Made by a program: the position numbers and the translations under genes. Source: Halichondria panicea (Eukaryota; Porifera; Demospongiae; Suberitida; Halichondriidae). Taken from it: 64,000 nucleotides of DNA. The number at the start of each line of letters is the position of its first letter. Positions within the stretch are counted from its first letter, which is position 1. The notes under the pieces are model-generated. The model was given only the letters and a program-made list of their open reading frames with translations, was not told where the DNA came from and did no database searches. The stretch lies in assembly GCF_963675165.1 (NCBI RefSeq), contig NC_087386.1:6087566-6151565 (forward strand), written 5' to 3'. Below, in pieces: positions 44,248 to 56,617 of this stretch.

Positions 44248-45279
44248 TTAGTTTATCAATAGCGTCACTTCTGAAAGCTCCGCTGTGCTTGGGCTCAGGA
44301 AGTTGGGAGCATGATCGGCTGTGTCCGTAGGTAGGCTGACTCTAGTGGAGGGTGGAGCAGTTCGTAGTCCTGGACCAGCCGTCTCAATATCTGCTCTGTT
44401 GGCAAACCTCACATGTCTAGTTTTACTACGAAAACTGTAGCACATGTAGCCAAAAACTAGCAATGGGAAACACGATAGAGGAGGCGATAGGACTATCTGT
44501 GTTATCACTATGGCAAGCATAATATCAAACACAAAAGGATCAAGCACAAAAAGAGTACAAATATCCATTCCCATCAAAAACAGAGTAAAGAAAAATAGAG
44601 CAAAAAATATTCCTATTTCTTTCAGTACATCTCTTCTCCGTGCAATTTGCCTTCTCCATAGAGTACAAAACCATATAGTTAAAACAACATTTCCTATAAA
44701 GCTTATTAGTACTAGTGCAGGTGGTATGACTGTAATAATTATAAGGAAGTACTGAGCGAAGTTTATTACTCTGATAAATAAATAATATCCCAGCACACTA
44801 AACACAATCCCGACAAGCAATGTTATCGTGACAAATATAAATTCCAATAGCAAACGCAATCGATCACTCCAAGGACGCCTTCTTGAGAAACAACCACACA
44901 GTTTTGTTACCAGGGTAAAGTTGATAGAGCAGATCAGTATAGCTATAATCCACATTCCACCGCTATTTGCCACACTGATGTATACATCTCTAATTTTGTC
45001 ACAAAAGCCGAACATTGACTCATCTGGTTTGAATGCAGGAATGCTCCAAAGCCATAATGCTCCAAGCTGTAATGTAGTGATGACAGTCATGTAGACTATC
45101 CTTCTTACAAGAAAGTTAGTCTTCTTTCGACAGATAAACACAATATTCAAGACCATCCCAACAAAGCTCAATGGAAACACCACTGAGAGAACTGCTGCTT
45201 GAGCAATGAAGAAACCTGGCAGGGTTGTGTTGATGTTTGTATACCTCCACGGATCAGGATTAAGATAGCTGCACTCCAT
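44248..45279 (-). CDS. 7TM receptor-like protein, array copy 14 (intact)
   Basis: A single exon of 343 codons from the ATG of MECSYLNPDPWRYTN. It has an NTT sequon, seven hydrophobic segments, the first loop [12 protein letters not shown] and a tail ending LSEVTLLIN. Variable parts: [20 protein letters not shown] entering TM3, YLFIRVINFAQYFLIII entering TM5, and the longest TM6-TM7 connection in the array (CTLFVLDPFVFDIMLAIVITQ). Differences from copies 12 and 16 are few, e.g. SDRLRLLLEFIFVT. It is the intact member of the middle triplicated unit. A membrane receptor by architecture; ligand unknown. Confidence 0.87.
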   Translation of the reverse strand: MECSYLNPDPWRYTNINTTLPGFFIAQAAVLSVVFPLSFVGMVLNIVFICRKKTNFLVRRIVYMTVITTLQLGALWLWSIPAFKPDESMFGFCDKIRDVYISVANSGGMWIIAILICSINFTLVTKLCGCFSRRRPWSDRLRLLLEFIFVTITLLVGIVFSVLGYYLFIRVINFAQYFLIIITVIPPALVLISFIGNVVLTIWFCTLWRRQIARRRDVLKEIGIFFALFFFTLFLMGMDICTLFVLDPFVFDIMLAIVITQIVLSPPLSCFPLLVFGYMCYSFRSKTRHVRFANRADIETAGPGLRTAPPSTRVSLPTDTADHAPNFLSPSTAELSEVTLLIN

Positions 45280-45420
45280 TCTCACAAACTTTTAAGGCAG
45301 CTTAGCTGTGTAGATATGATTTGATCAGTCAAAGTATCAGTCACCTCACTAATTAGATTCATAAACGCGTGGGCGAAACACAGGAAGTCGTGTGCAAGTA
45401 AGTCCTTAGCAACAGAGAAT
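45280..45420 (-). promoter_or_regulatory. Conserved receptor 5' flank, copy 14
   Basis: CTAATTAG is near 45349, ACAGGAAGT at 45380-45388 and AGCAAC at 45408-45413. Confidence 0.45.
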
Positions 45421-47126
45421 CAGCACAGTAAATCAAAACAAAAGTACACAGCCAATAATGCGCACAGGGCGTTTCATGCTTGTTACAGCCCGTTACAGCC
45501 CAAAATCCACGTGCACGGTATATTCAACGGTTTGGTTAGATACTGCATAGCAGCCGGCTTTCTGTACTGAATCAGTGGACTACTTAGAATGGACTACTGG
45601 AATGACCTTTTGATCTTTTGACCTTTCTGCATATGCACATATGCACAGTACGTGATTTGTAGGCAAAAGTAAAAGTCATGTACTTTGCTATTTATTATGT
45701 CTCGAGGCGTATAGCCGCACGGGGATATGGTAAAGCTGACTGTGTGTCTGTCTATCTGTCTAAAAGGAGGGGGATAGGAAACGCACACTGAATTTATGTA
45801 GTGTCGTCATGTTCCATCCTCGTTATGCCCCGCCCACTAGCATCATGCACAGACACAGTATAGCAGCTACATTAGTTTTGCAGGCAGTAATTCCACTGTA
45901 GTCGATCTGTATACTAAAAGGTAACTAGGTGAGGGACTCACTAGTTGGGCGAAGCCCGACCGTCCCTGACGGGAGGTCGGGTTGCAAGCCTATCTGGGAT
46001 TTGTTCTAGCGCCACTATAGTGGCGCCCTATCAGATTGCAGCATTTTTCACGTGGCTTGGTTACACTTCCGCTTGCATCTAGTTGCAAAACCGCATGCAG
46101 TATTGCTGTGCCATCCTGTGGTTTACACGTCATCAAGTCGGTTAACACCCACTTGAGAATAATAATATTCATAGCAGTACTACATAATGCGCAGAACAAA
46201 TTCCAGATAGGCTTGCAACCCGACCTCCCGTCAGGGACGGTCGGGCTCCGCCCAACTAGTGACTCACAGTGTTTTATAAAGAGTTGTTTCCAATGTTACA
46301 GGATTTTTTATATCTGCAAGTATAATATAATCATGAATAATGTCACATTACAAGCCTAATTTAATAGTTAGTTCGATAACTGTAAACTTTTTTGTTTTTT
46401 ACAATCTACAGCTAATTTATATAAGCTTGTTATTATGGAATGAGAATATCTACGATACTCTAAGACTTGTTAAATGAATACTCTTTTGTCGTAGTTTTTG
46501 GAGAAAAATGAATAGACAAACAGAAACTAAAAGTACCTGAGTATAACTTGTTTAAGGAAATGATGTGAGTTTTACCCCACCCAGTTGCTATGATACAGAC
46601 CCCAATCTGGTTAATATTAATTTTGAGTTGAAGGATTATCTTATCTGATTGGGCGGATACTTTAGCTAATTAAGGTCACTAATTGGAATTTTTCTTGTAG
46701 CCTAGTTTTTAGTTTCTGTAAGCTTAAAAAGTTATATTTCAGGGGTGTAAACATTTTATTTTCACCAATTTTGCTCAGAAGCAGAGATACAAGCCTCGAG
46801 ACCAGCTTTGCATTGGTGTATTCCCCGGCCACCTGTCAGAACGGTTGGCCAGGCCACACCCAGCTAATGGGCCCCATTCATTTGGGAGGAGGGCGCCAAC
46901 GTCATCCAGATACTCATGCAGTGGTTCAAGTAAGCCAGTTAATTGTAAAGGCACAGGATTCAGCAACTGTCTTAGCACGTGTACAATTAAAAGTACAACA
47001 TGGTAAAAATAAAAAGTATACAGCACAATATAATACTTATTTAAAATGAACATACATGCAGCTCTAGATGCATTGTACAGTTAAAATGTGCTAAATTAAT
47101 GTGTCCAATCATAATTACGTCACTAA
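45421..47126. repeat. Spacer of triplicated unit 2
   Basis: The same order as 40784-42489 at 4637 bases distance, including the 317-bp element at 45942-46258, whose right duplication has one change (GTGACTCAC). No gene. Confidence 0.65.
45942..46258. mobile_element. 317-bp TAGTTGGGCG element, duplicated copy
   Basis: A copy of 41305-41621 carried by the unit duplication. The flanking 9-bp repeats are at 45933-45941 and 46259-46267, the latter with one substitution. Confidence 0.8.
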
Positions 47127-47494
47127 TTAGTTTATCAATAGCGTCACTTCTGAAAGCTCAGCTGTACTTGGACTCAGGAAGTTGGGAACATGATCGGCTG
47201 TATCCGTAGGTAGGCTGACTCTAGTGGAGGGTGGAGCAGTTCGTAGTCCTGGACCAGCCGTCTCAATATCTGCTCTGTTGGGAAACCTCACATGTCTCGT
47301 TCTACTACGAAAACTGTAGCACATGTAGCCAAAAACTAGCAATGGGAAACACGATAGAGGAGGCGATATGACTATCTGTGTTATCACGACAGGCGTAACA
47401 GGAAAGATAGTACAAATATCCATTCCCAACACAAACAGAGTAAAGAAAAATAGAGCAAAAAATATTCCTATTTCTTTGAGTACATCTCTTCTCC
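47127..47494 (-). pseudogene. 7TM receptor copy 15, 3' fragment
   Basis: A near-identical duplicate of copy 13, differing for example in TADHVPNFL for TADHAPNFL. The same truncation at RRDVLKE and the same junction to 5' flank at 47495. Confidence 0.85.
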
Positions 47495-48483
47495 AGACAC
47501 AGTATAGCAGCTACATTAGTTGTGCAGGCAGAAATTCCACTGTAGTCTGCGTACTAAAAACTATATAGGTGATACTATAAAGAGTTGTTTCTAATGTTAG
47601 AGGATTTTATGCAAGTATAATTATAGTCATGAATAATGTTATTTACAAGCCTAATTTAATAGTTAATTGTAAACATTTTTGTTTTGTTTTTGATTGTGAT
47701 TACAATATACGGCTATTTTATGAGTTCCCTGAGAATATCTATGATATATATATATAGTCTAAGACTTGTTAAAGGATTGTTTAGAGTATTTGCTCTTTTG
47801 TCGTAGTTTTTGCAGAAAAATAAAAAGTACAGAGGATTTCAGGTTGGTTGGCACAAGTTAAAAGTTGAAGTGCACTCAACCATGACCACACACTGTGTGT
47901 TTCCTCCTACTAATGCAATTAGTGGTCATGGGTGACTGCACTTCAACTTTTAACTTCTGCCAACCAAAGTGAAGTCCTCTGTACCTGAGTCACCCAGTTG
48001 CTATGATACAGACCCCAATCTGGTTGTAAATATTATCTTATCTGATTGGGCTGGTGACTTTAGCTAATTAAGGTCACTAATCTAGTTTTTAGTTTCTGTA
48101 AGCTTAAAAAGTTATTTTTCAGGGGTGTAAAACATTTTATTTTCACCAATTTTGCTCATAAGCAGAGATACAAGCCTCAGACCAGCTTTGCATTGGCATG
48201 TTCCCCGGCCACCTGTCAGAACGGTTGGCCGGGCCACAACCAGCTAATGGGCCCCGTTCATATTCATTTGGGGGAAGGGAGCCAACGTCATCCAGATACT
48301 CATGCAGTGGTTCAAGTGAGCCAGTTAATTGTAAAGGCACAGGATTCAGAAAGCACAACATGGTGAAAAGAAAAATTACAGCACAATAATAATTATTTAA
48401 AATAACATACATGCATGCAGCTCTATGTATTATATACACTTTTTAGCAAAATAAATGTGTCCAATCATAATACATGTCACTGA

Positions 48484-49515
48484 TTAGTTTATCAATAGCG
48501 TCACTTCTGAAAGCTCCGCTGTGCTTGGGCTCAGGAAGTTGGGAGCATGATCGGCTGTGTCCGTAGGTAGGCTGACTCTAGTGGAGGGTGGAGCAGTTCG
48601 TAGTCCTGGACCAGCCGTCTCAATATCTGCTCCGTTGGCAAACCTCACATGTCTAGTTTTACTACGAAAACTGTAGCACATGTAGCCAAAAACTAGCAAT
48701 GGGAAACACGATAGAGGAGGCGATAGGACTATCTGTGTTATCACTATGGCAAGCATAATATCAAACACAAAAGAATCAAGCACAAAAAGAGTACAAATAT
48801 CCATTCCCATCAAAAACAGAGTAAAGAAAAATAGAGCAAAAAATATTCCTATTTCTTTCAGTACATCTCTTCTCCGTGCAATTTGCCTTCTCCATAGAGT
48901 ACAAAACCATATAGTTAAAACAACATTTCCTATAAAGCTTATTAGTACTAGTGCAGGTGGTATGACTGTAATAATTATAAGGAAGTACTGAGCGAAGTTT
49001 ATTACTCTGATAAATAAATAATATCCCAGCACACTAAACACAAACCCAACAAGCAATGTTATCGTGACAAATACAAATTCCAATAGCAAACACGATCGAT
49101 CACTACAAGGACGCCTTCTTGAGAAACAACCACACAGTTTTGTTACCAGGGTAAAGTTGATAGAGCAGATCAGTATAGCTATAATCCACATTCCACCGCT
49201 ATTTGCCACACTGAAGTATACATCTCTAATTTTGTCACAAAAGCCGAACATTGACTCATCTTGTTTGAATGCAGGAATGCTCCAAAGCCATAATGCTCCA
49301 AGCTGTAATGTAGTGATGACAGTCATGTAGACTATCCTTCTTACAAGAAAGTTAGTCTTCTTTCGACAGATAAACACAATATTCAAGACCATCCCAACAA
49401 AGCTCAATGGAAACACCACTGAGAGAACTGCTGCTTGAGCAATGAAGAAACCTGGCAGGGTTGTGTTGATGTTTGTATACCTCCACGGATCAGGATTAAG
49501 ATAGTTGCACTCCAT
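48484..49515 (-). CDS. 7TM receptor-like protein, array copy 16 (intact)
   Basis: A single exon of 343 codons starting MECNYLNPDPWRYTN, the third triplicate sister of copies 12 and 14. Seven hydrophobic segments, NTT sequon, tail ending LSEVTLLIN. Replacements relative to copy 14 include KQDESMFGF for KPDESMFGF, RDVYFSVANS for [25 protein letters not shown] around TM4, GFVFSVLGY for GIVFSVLGY and ANGADIE for ANRADIE. The reading frame has stayed open although only copy 12 of the three is broken, which may hint at selection. Ligand unknown. Confidence 0.87.
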   Translation of the reverse strand: MECNYLNPDPWRYTNINTTLPGFFIAQAAVLSVVFPLSFVGMVLNIVFICRKKTNFLVRRIVYMTVITTLQLGALWLWSIPAFKQDESMFGFCDKIRDVYFSVANSGGMWIIAILICSINFTLVTKLCGCFSRRRPCSDRSCLLLEFVFVTITLLVGFVFSVLGYYLFIRVINFAQYFLIIITVIPPALVLISFIGNVVLTIWFCTLWRRQIARRRDVLKEIGIFFALFFFTLFLMGMDICTLFVLDSFVFDIMLAIVITQIVLSPPLSCFPLLVFGYMCYSFRSKTRHVRFANGADIETAGPGLRTAPPSTRVSLPTDTADHAPNFLSPSTAELSEVTLLIN

Positions 49516-49640
49516 TCTCACAAACTTTTAAGGCAGCTTAGCTGTGTAGATATGATTTGATCAGTCAAAGTATCAGTCACCTCACTAATTAGATTCATAA
49601 ACGCGTGGGCAGAACACAGGAAGTCGTGTGCAAACAAGTC
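49516..49640 (-). promoter_or_regulatory. Receptor 5' flank, copy 16
   Basis: CTAATTAG is near 49585 and ACAGGAAGT at 49616-49624. The AGCAAC half-site is changed to AGCAAAAC (near 49644). Confidence 0.4.
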
Positions 49641-52254
49641 CTTAGCAAAACAGAGAATCATTGTAAAGCGCACACAGCAAAGCAAAACAAAAGTACACAG
49701 CCAATAATCCACGGGGTGTTTCATGCCTGTTGCGGGCCCGTTTTAATTTACAGCCTGAATTCAATCCAACTGTTTGGTTAGATACTGCATATAGAAGTGT
49801 GGTAGAAGGGTGAAAATGAGCGTGGGCATGCTGAGCTAGAGATGTTGGACTGCCCATGCACGCAAAGATCTACGACAGCCTAGCCACATGATCGAACTGG
49901 AAATTTGCAAGCAGTCTAGATAGCTAGCTGATTTAGTAAGTTTAGATTGTGTGTTTAGATTCAGAATATTAAATTTCCTTGTGTTTTTCATCAATATCAT
50001 CTAGCAGGTAGCTCTGCCACCAGAGCTGGCCACGCTGGTTCCCTGACTTGCAGTAGCTTGGTGGCCAAGCTACACCTTGGCAGTGTCTCAGCATAGTCCT
50101 CAGTATAGTACAGTACAGTTGATCTTATAATAATTATTAACTCCGAATGCGTGGGAGAATACCTTACGTCACGATTGTAGGCTATACATCATTTGTATAT
50201 CGCCCACGTTCATAAAAATCCTTGTGGATCACGCAATTTCCCGAACCAGGCCTTAACTGTACGCCCATTTCTTTCTTTGCTGCCTCATTTTGTCTATTCT
50301 TTTTTACCTATACCTTCTATTTATGCATGAACAATGACAACAGCAAGAAAAAGTAAGGCCTGGGAACTTTCAAGTCAGCTGTGTAGTATAATTTTGATAT
50401 CTATCTCAAAGTATCAGGCACCTCGCTAATTAGATTCAGAAAAACATGTGGCCGGAACACTCACAGGAAGTCATGTGCAAGTAAGTCCTTATAAACAACA
50501 GAGAATCAATGTAAAGCAGCACAGCAAAGCAAAACAAAAAGTAAACAACCAGTAATGCGTTTGGTTATAGATACTGCACATATGGCAGCCGGCTGTCTGT
50601 AATCAGTGGGCTGGACTAGAATGGACTGCTGAAATGACCTTTAGACCTTTCCAGGGGCGGATCCAGGAAAAACAAAAGGGGGGGGCTAGCTAGAAAGGGG
50701 CGAAGCCGCCCAGGGCAGCCTTGCCGGAGGCGAATTTTTTTGCAAGATTTGACCTTTGAACTTTCATATTAATGAGTAGAATACGTTGACCTCTGCACTT
50801 ACTTTTAATACTATGGTGATACTGTACTGTACTGATCAGATGTATGTACGTACCAACAGCTAGCTACCCTAGATCCTTTATACTCCTAGTAGCTGTTGTC
50901 TAGCATCTCTCAAGTGATTTCAAGTGAGTCTACAGATGCATAATTGGTGGCAAAATTGTTGTAGAGTCAGACTACAACACATGGTAGTTTTTTCAAAAGG
51001 GGGGGGCTTCAGCCCCTCAAAATCACCCCTGGATCCGCCCCTGCTTTCTGCGTATGCGCTGTACGTGATTGTATTTGCTATTTATTATGCCTTGGGGCAT
51101 AGCCGAATGAGGAATACGGTAAAGCTGACTGTGTGTCTTTTTATGGGATAGGAAACGCACACTGAATTTATATAGTGTCACCATATTCCATCCTCGTTAT
51201 GCCCCGCCCACTAGCGTCATGCACAGACACAGTATAGCAGCTACATTAGTTTTGCTGGCAGAAATTCCACTGTAGTCTGCATACTAAGTGAGACTATATA
51301 AAGAGTTGTTTCCAATGTTACAAAGTTATAGAGGATTTTATAGAATAATAACATAATTAATGTCATTTTAATAGTTAGTTCGATAACTGTAAACTTTTTT
51401 GTTGTTCATTGTGATCACAATATAATATCCATAGAGCACTCACAACGGTGCATTAACTGGTTTGTAGTTGCAGCTACCAATAGCTATTGCTCTAGTGTAG
51501 AGCTAACTACATGTACTAAGTAGAATAGCAACCTTCTACGAACACATTTTACTATTCTTGATTCTGGAGAGACTGCAATGACCTTCAATGTACTGGTAAG
51601 CAAAACTAGCCTTTACTCGAGAATAAAGCCTTTATTTGCAAGTTAGCATTGCTAGAAGTAATAATAGGTGAGTGAGTAGTTGTACTTATCAACATTTGCA
51701 CAATACCATTGTATAGGTGAATGAATAAGCTACAACATTATTCACAAATATTTCCCCAAAAGTTATTGTAGTGGGAAATCATTTTAGGTGAAAATGGGGT
51801 GATCGTAAAAAAAAAAATGTGTGTAATAAATTTAACAATTCATGTGTGAAAAAAATTAGACCTTAGCCGACGAGTTTGTTTGAGTTCCATCGCTAACAAA
51901 AAGTTATCCAAAAAACTTGATACTTGATTAGTAATCGCCTTGTGTACTTATGTTATCTAAACTATTCAGGAATGACCTTAGCCGACAACAAGTCTTTTCC
52001 ATCGCTAAGCGATTGTCCACTATTTGTTGTTCTATAAACCACCACATACCCACCACCTTTGGTTGCCATGGATATATGTTTTAGATAGTTCTTTTACCTA
52101 CACAATGGTATCAGCAGAATTTCTTTAAAATGTTACAATCACAAAATATTCACATTTATGTACCAGTAGTAGAAAATGTACGTGTGTTTTTTTACTCTCT
52201 AGACTAAAGGCGCTGTATACAGTGTTTTTAGCAAAATAAATCATATGTCACTGA
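49641..52254. repeat. Spacer with interspersed repeat, MITE and type-B flank
   Basis: 5' flank remnants, the ~580-bp repeat (49805-50370), a second 5' flank fragment (GGCACCTCGCTAATTAGA near 50416), the MITE at 50652-51043, the dispersed repeat (near 51090), then type-B 3' flank up to copy 17. It parallels 14225-16892. No gene. Confidence 0.6.
50652..51043. mobile_element. Short CAGGGGCGGATCCAGG MITE, 5-bp duplication
   Basis: Ends identical to the element at 14826-15578 but with about 360 fewer interior bases. CTTTC is duplicated at 50647-50651 and 51044-51048, in a flank whose uninterrupted form is GACCTTTCTGCGTATG. The second case of a 5-bp duplication for this family. Confidence 0.8.
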
Positions 52255-53233
52255 TTAGTTCATCAATGGTGTCACTTCTGAAGGCTCAGCTGTGCTTGGG
52301 CTCAGGAAGTTGGGAGCATGATCGGCTGTGTCCGTAGGTAGGCTGACTCTAGTGGAGGGTGGAGCAGTTCGTAGTCCTGGACCAGCCGTCTCAATATCTG
52401 CTCTGTTGGCAAACCTCACATGTCTTGTTCTGCTACGAAAACTGTAGCACATGTAGCCAAAAACTAGCAATGGGAAACACGATAGAGGAGAAGATAGAAC
52501 TGTCTGTGTTATCGCTATTTCAGACATAAAAACCCCCAAAAGAATACAAATATACAATCCAAACATGAATAGAATAAAGAAAAATAGAGCAAAAAATATT
52601 CCTATTTCTTTCAGTACATCTCTTCTCCTTGCAATTTGCCTTCTCCATAGAGTACAAAACCATATAGTTAAAGCAACATTTCCTATGAAGCTTATTAGTA
52701 CTAGTGCAGGTGGTATGACTAAATTGAGGTACAGAGCAATAGTGTTGATAGATAAATATCCCAGCACACTAACCACCGACCCGGCAAGCAATGTTATCAT
52801 GACAAATATAAATTCAATAGAAAACGTGATCGATCACTCCAAGGACGCCTTCTTGAGAAACAACCACACAGTTTTGTTACCAGGGTAAAGTAGATAGAGC
52901 AGACCAGTATAGCTATAATCCACAGTAAACCGCCATATGCCACATGATGTACACAAGTCTAACTTTGTTGCAAAAGTTGAACATTGACTCGTTTGGTTTG
53001 AATGCAGGAATGCTCCAAAGCCATAATGCTCCAAGCTGTAATGTAGTGATGACAGTCATGTAGACTATCCTTCTTACAAGAAAGTTAGTCTTCTTTCGAC
53101 AGATAAAGACAATATTTAAGACCATCCCAACAAAGCTCAGTGGAAACACCACTGAGAGAACTTGAACAATGAAGGCATCTGGCAGGGTTGTGTTGATGTA
53201 CCACAAATCAGGATCAAGATAGTTGCACTCCAT
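52255..53233 (-). pseudogene. 7TM receptor copy 17, two frameshifts
   Basis: It starts MECNYLDPDLWYINTTLP (NTT sequon), with a 6-base in-frame loss in TM1 (FIVQVLSVV for [10 protein letters not shown]). A 2-base deletion near 52943 breaks TM3 after RLVYI, and a 1-base deletion near 52814 lies at the start of TM4. From there to the tail (SEVTPLMN) the frame is clean, with a short TM5 entry and GLYICILLGVFMSEIAITQ before TM7. Non-functional. Confidence 0.85.
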
Positions 53234-55603
53234 TCTCACAAACTTTCAAGTCAGCTTAGCTGTGTAAGTGATATCAGTCAAAGTATCAGTCACCTCGCTA
53301 ATTAGATTCATAAACGCGTGGGCGAAACACAGGAAGTCGTGTGCCAAATAAGTCCTTAGCAACAGAGAATCATTGTAAAGTGTGCACAGCAAAGCAAAAC
53401 AAAAGTACACAGCCAATGTTCCACGGGGCGTTTCATGCCTGCTATATGGGCCCGTTTTAATTTACAGCCTGAAATCCAACTGTTTGGTTAGATACTGCAT
53501 ATAGAAGTGCGGTAGAAAGGTGAAAATGAGCGTGGGCATGCTGAGCTAGAGATGTTGGACTGCCCATGCACGCAAAGATCTACGATTGCCTAGTCACATG
53601 ATCGAACTGGAAATTTGCAAGCAGTCTAGCTAGCTATCTTAGCTAGCTGGTCTAGATTGTGTGTTTAGATTCAGAATATTAATGTGTTTTTCTAAATGTT
53701 AGATCTAAAGTCATCAATATCATCTAGCAGGTAGCTCTGCCACCAGAGCTGGCCACGCTGGTTCCCTGACTTGCAGTAGCTTGGTGGCCAAGCTACACCT
53801 TGGCAGTGTCTCGGCATAGTCCTCAGTATAGTACAGTACAGTTGATCTGTAATTATTAACTCCGAATGCGTGGGAGAATACCTTACGTCACGATTGTGGG
53901 CTACATATCGCCCATGTTCATAAAAATCCTTGTGGATCACGCAATTTCCCGAACCAGGCCTTACTTTTTCTTAACTGTACGCCCATTTCTTTTTTTGCTG
54001 CCTCATTTTGTCTATTCTTTTTTGCCTACCTTCTATTTATACATGAACAATGACAACAGCAAGAAAAAGTAAGGCCTGGGAACTTTCAAGTCAGCTTAGC
54101 TGTGTAGTATAATTTTGATATCTATCTCAAAGTATCAGGCACCTCGCTAATTAGATTCATAAAAACATGTGGCCGGAACACGCACAGGAAGTCATGTGCA
54201 AGTAAGTCCTTATAAACAACAGAGAATCAATGTAAAGCACAGCAAAGCAAAACAAAAAGTAAACAACCAGTAATGTGTTTGGTTATAGATACTGCACATA
54301 TGGCAGCCAGCTGTCTGTAATCAGTGGGCTGGACTAGAATGGACTGCTGAAATGACCTTTTGACTTTTCTGCGTATGCGCTGTACGTGATTGTATTTACT
54401 ATTTATTATGCCTCGTGGCATAGCCGAATGAGGGATACGGTAAAGCTGACTGTGTGTCTTTTTATGGGATAGGAAACGCACACTGAATTTATGTAGTGTC
54501 ATCATATTCCATCCTCGTTATGCCCCGCCCACTAGCATCATGCACAGACACAGTATAGCAGCTACATTAGTTTTGTAGGCAGAAATTCCACTGTATAGTC
54601 TGCGTACTAAAAGTATAGGTGAGACTATAAAGAGTTGTTTACAAAGTATAGAGGATTTTATAGAATAATAATTATAATCATGAATAATGTCATTTTAGTT
54701 CGATAACTGTAAACTTTTTTTATTGTGATTACAAATTCCATAGAGCACTCACAACGGTGCATTAACTGGTTTGTAGTTTGTAGCTACCAATAGCTATCGC
54801 TCTAGTGTAGAGCTGACTACTACTAAGTAGAATAGCAACTTTCTACGAACAGATTTTGCTATTCCTGATTCTGGAGAGACTGCATTGGCCTTCAATTGGT
54901 AAGCAAAACTAGCCTTTACTCGAGAACAAAGCCTTTGTTTGCAAGTTAGCATTGCTAGAAGTAATAATAGGTGAGTGAGTAGTTGTACTATCAAGCCATT
55001 TGCACAATACCATTGTATAGCTAGGTGAATGAATAAGCTACAAATATTATTCACAAATATTTCCCCAAAAGTTGTTGTAGTGGGAAATCATTTTAGATGA
55101 AAATGGGGTGATCGTAAAAAAAATGTGTGTAATATCAAATATCTCTGGAACTAAATCTGAACAAATTTATTTATTTAATAATTCATGTGTGAAAAAATTA
55201 GACCTTAGCCGACAAGTTTGTTTGAGTTCCATCGCTAACAAAAAGGTACCCAACAAACCTGATGCTTGAGTAATAATTGCTGTGTGTACTTATGTTAGCT
55301 AAACTATTCAGGAATGTTGTGCCAGAAGTTCCCTTACCTTAGATTACAGCAAGTCTTTTCCATCGCTAAGCGATTGTCCACTATTGAAAAATCTTGCTGT
55401 TTTATAAACCACCACATACCCACCATCTTTGGTTGCCATGGATATATGTTTTAGATCGTTCTTTTACCTACACAATGGTATCAGCAGAATTTCTTTAATC
55501 ACAAAATATTCACATTTATGTATATACATCAGTAGAAGAAAATTTACATGTGTTTTTTTACTCTCTAGACTAAAGGCACTGTATACAGTGTTCTTAGCAT
55601 ATA
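53234..55603. repeat. Spacer between copies 17 and 18
   Basis: Receptor 5' flank (ACACAGGAAGTCGTG near 53328), the ~580-bp repeat (53518-54080), a second flank fragment, the dispersed repeat (near 54420) and type-B 3' flank (TTGGTTGCCATGG near 55429). No gene. Confidence 0.6.
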
Positions 55604-56617
55604 TCACTGATTAGTCAACGGCGTCACTTCTGAAGGCTCAGCTGTGCTTGGGCTCAGGAAGTTGGGAGCATGATCGGCTGTGTCCGTAGGTAGGCTGACT
55701 CTAGTGGAGGGTGGAGCAGTTCGTAGTCCTAGACCAGCCGTCTCGATATCTGCTCTGTTGGCAAACCTCACATGTCTTGTTTTGCTACGAAAACTGTAGC
55801 ACAAGTAGCCAAAAACTAGCAATGGAAAACACGATAGAAAAGAACATATGACTATCTGTGTTATCACTATGTCAGGCGTAATATAATAATTAAACCCACT
55901 ACAAATATCCATTCCAATTACAAACAGAGTAAAGAAAAATAGAGCAAAAAATATTCCTATTTCTTTCAGTACATCTCTTCTCCTTGCAATTTGCCTTCTC
56001 CATAAACAAAACCATGTAATTAAAATAACATTTCCTAAGAAGCTTATTAGTACTAGTGCAGGTGGTATGACTGCAATAGATAGAGCGAGGTACAGAGAGG
56101 AGTTGCTATTGATATCTAAACAATATACCAGCACACTTAACACAATCCCGGCAAGCAATGTCGTCATGACAAATATACATTCCAATAGCAAACGCGATCG
56201 ATCACTCCAAGGAAGCCTTCTTGAGAAACAACCGCCCAGTTTTGTTACCAGGGTAAAGTAGATAGAGCAGACTTGTATAGCCGTAATCAACATTCCACCG
56301 CCATATGCCACACTGATATACACATCTTTAACTTCGTCACAAAAGTTGAACATTGACTCATCTGGTTTGAATGCAGGAATGCTCCAAAGCCAAAATGCTC
56401 CAAGCTGTAGTGTAGTGATGACAGTCAAGTAGACTATCCTTCTTACTAGAAAGTTAGTCTTCCTTCGACAGAGAAACACAATATTCAACACCGTCCCAAC
56501 AAAGCTCAGTGGAAACACCACCGAGAGAACTACTGCTTGAGCAATGAAGACATCTGGCAAGGTTGTGTTGATATTTGGAGGATATGAATACCTTGAATCA
56601 AGATATCTGCAATCCAT
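55604..56617 (-). CDS. 7TM receptor-like protein, array copy 18 (intact)
   Basis: A single exon of 337 codons from the ATG of MDCRYLDSRYSYPPN. NTT sequon, seven hydrophobic segments and family tail ending LTNQ. Loop changes include [17 protein letters not shown] and TKLGGCFSRRLPWSDR. The TM5-TM6 loop is WFCLWRRQ, the form also seen in copy 2. Its TM3 entry ([14 protein letters not shown]) resembles copy 1, while its TM6-TM7 part (GMDICSGFNYYITPDIVITQ) resembles copies 4 and 10, a clear mosaic. A membrane receptor by architecture; ligand unknown. Confidence 0.85.
   Translation of the reverse strand: MDCRYLDSRYSYPPNINTTLPDVFIAQAVVLSVVFPLSFVGTVLNIVFLCRRKTNFLVRRIVYLTVITTLQLGAFWLWSIPAFKPDESMFNFCDEVKDVYISVAYGGGMLITAIQVCSIYFTLVTKLGGCFSRRLPWSDRSRLLLECIFVMTTLLAGIVLSVLVYCLDINSNSSLYLALSIAVIPPALVLISFLGNVILITWFCLWRRQIARRRDVLKEIGIFFALFFFTLFVIGMDICSGFNYYITPDIVITQIVICSFLSCFPLLVFGYLCYSFRSKTRHVRFANRADIETAGLGLRTAPPSTRVSLPTDTADHAPNFLSPSTAEPSEVTPLTNQ

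Larger units (their letters stand above)
38622..49515. repeat. Tandem triplication of a ~4.2-4.6-kb receptor unit
   Basis: Three adjacent units are nearly identical. Matching points 39322, 43958 and 48198 are 4636 and 4240 bases apart; 40957/45594, 41353/45990 and 42134/46771 are 4637 apart; 38495/42731/47368 are 4236 and 4637 apart. The 396-base difference is explained exactly by the MITE at 43119-43514, present only in the middle unit. Each unit includes one full-length receptor (39612, 44248, 48484) and a 3' receptor fragment (38236, 42490, 47127). The 317-bp GGGCG-ended element occurs in the first two. Confidence 0.9.
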
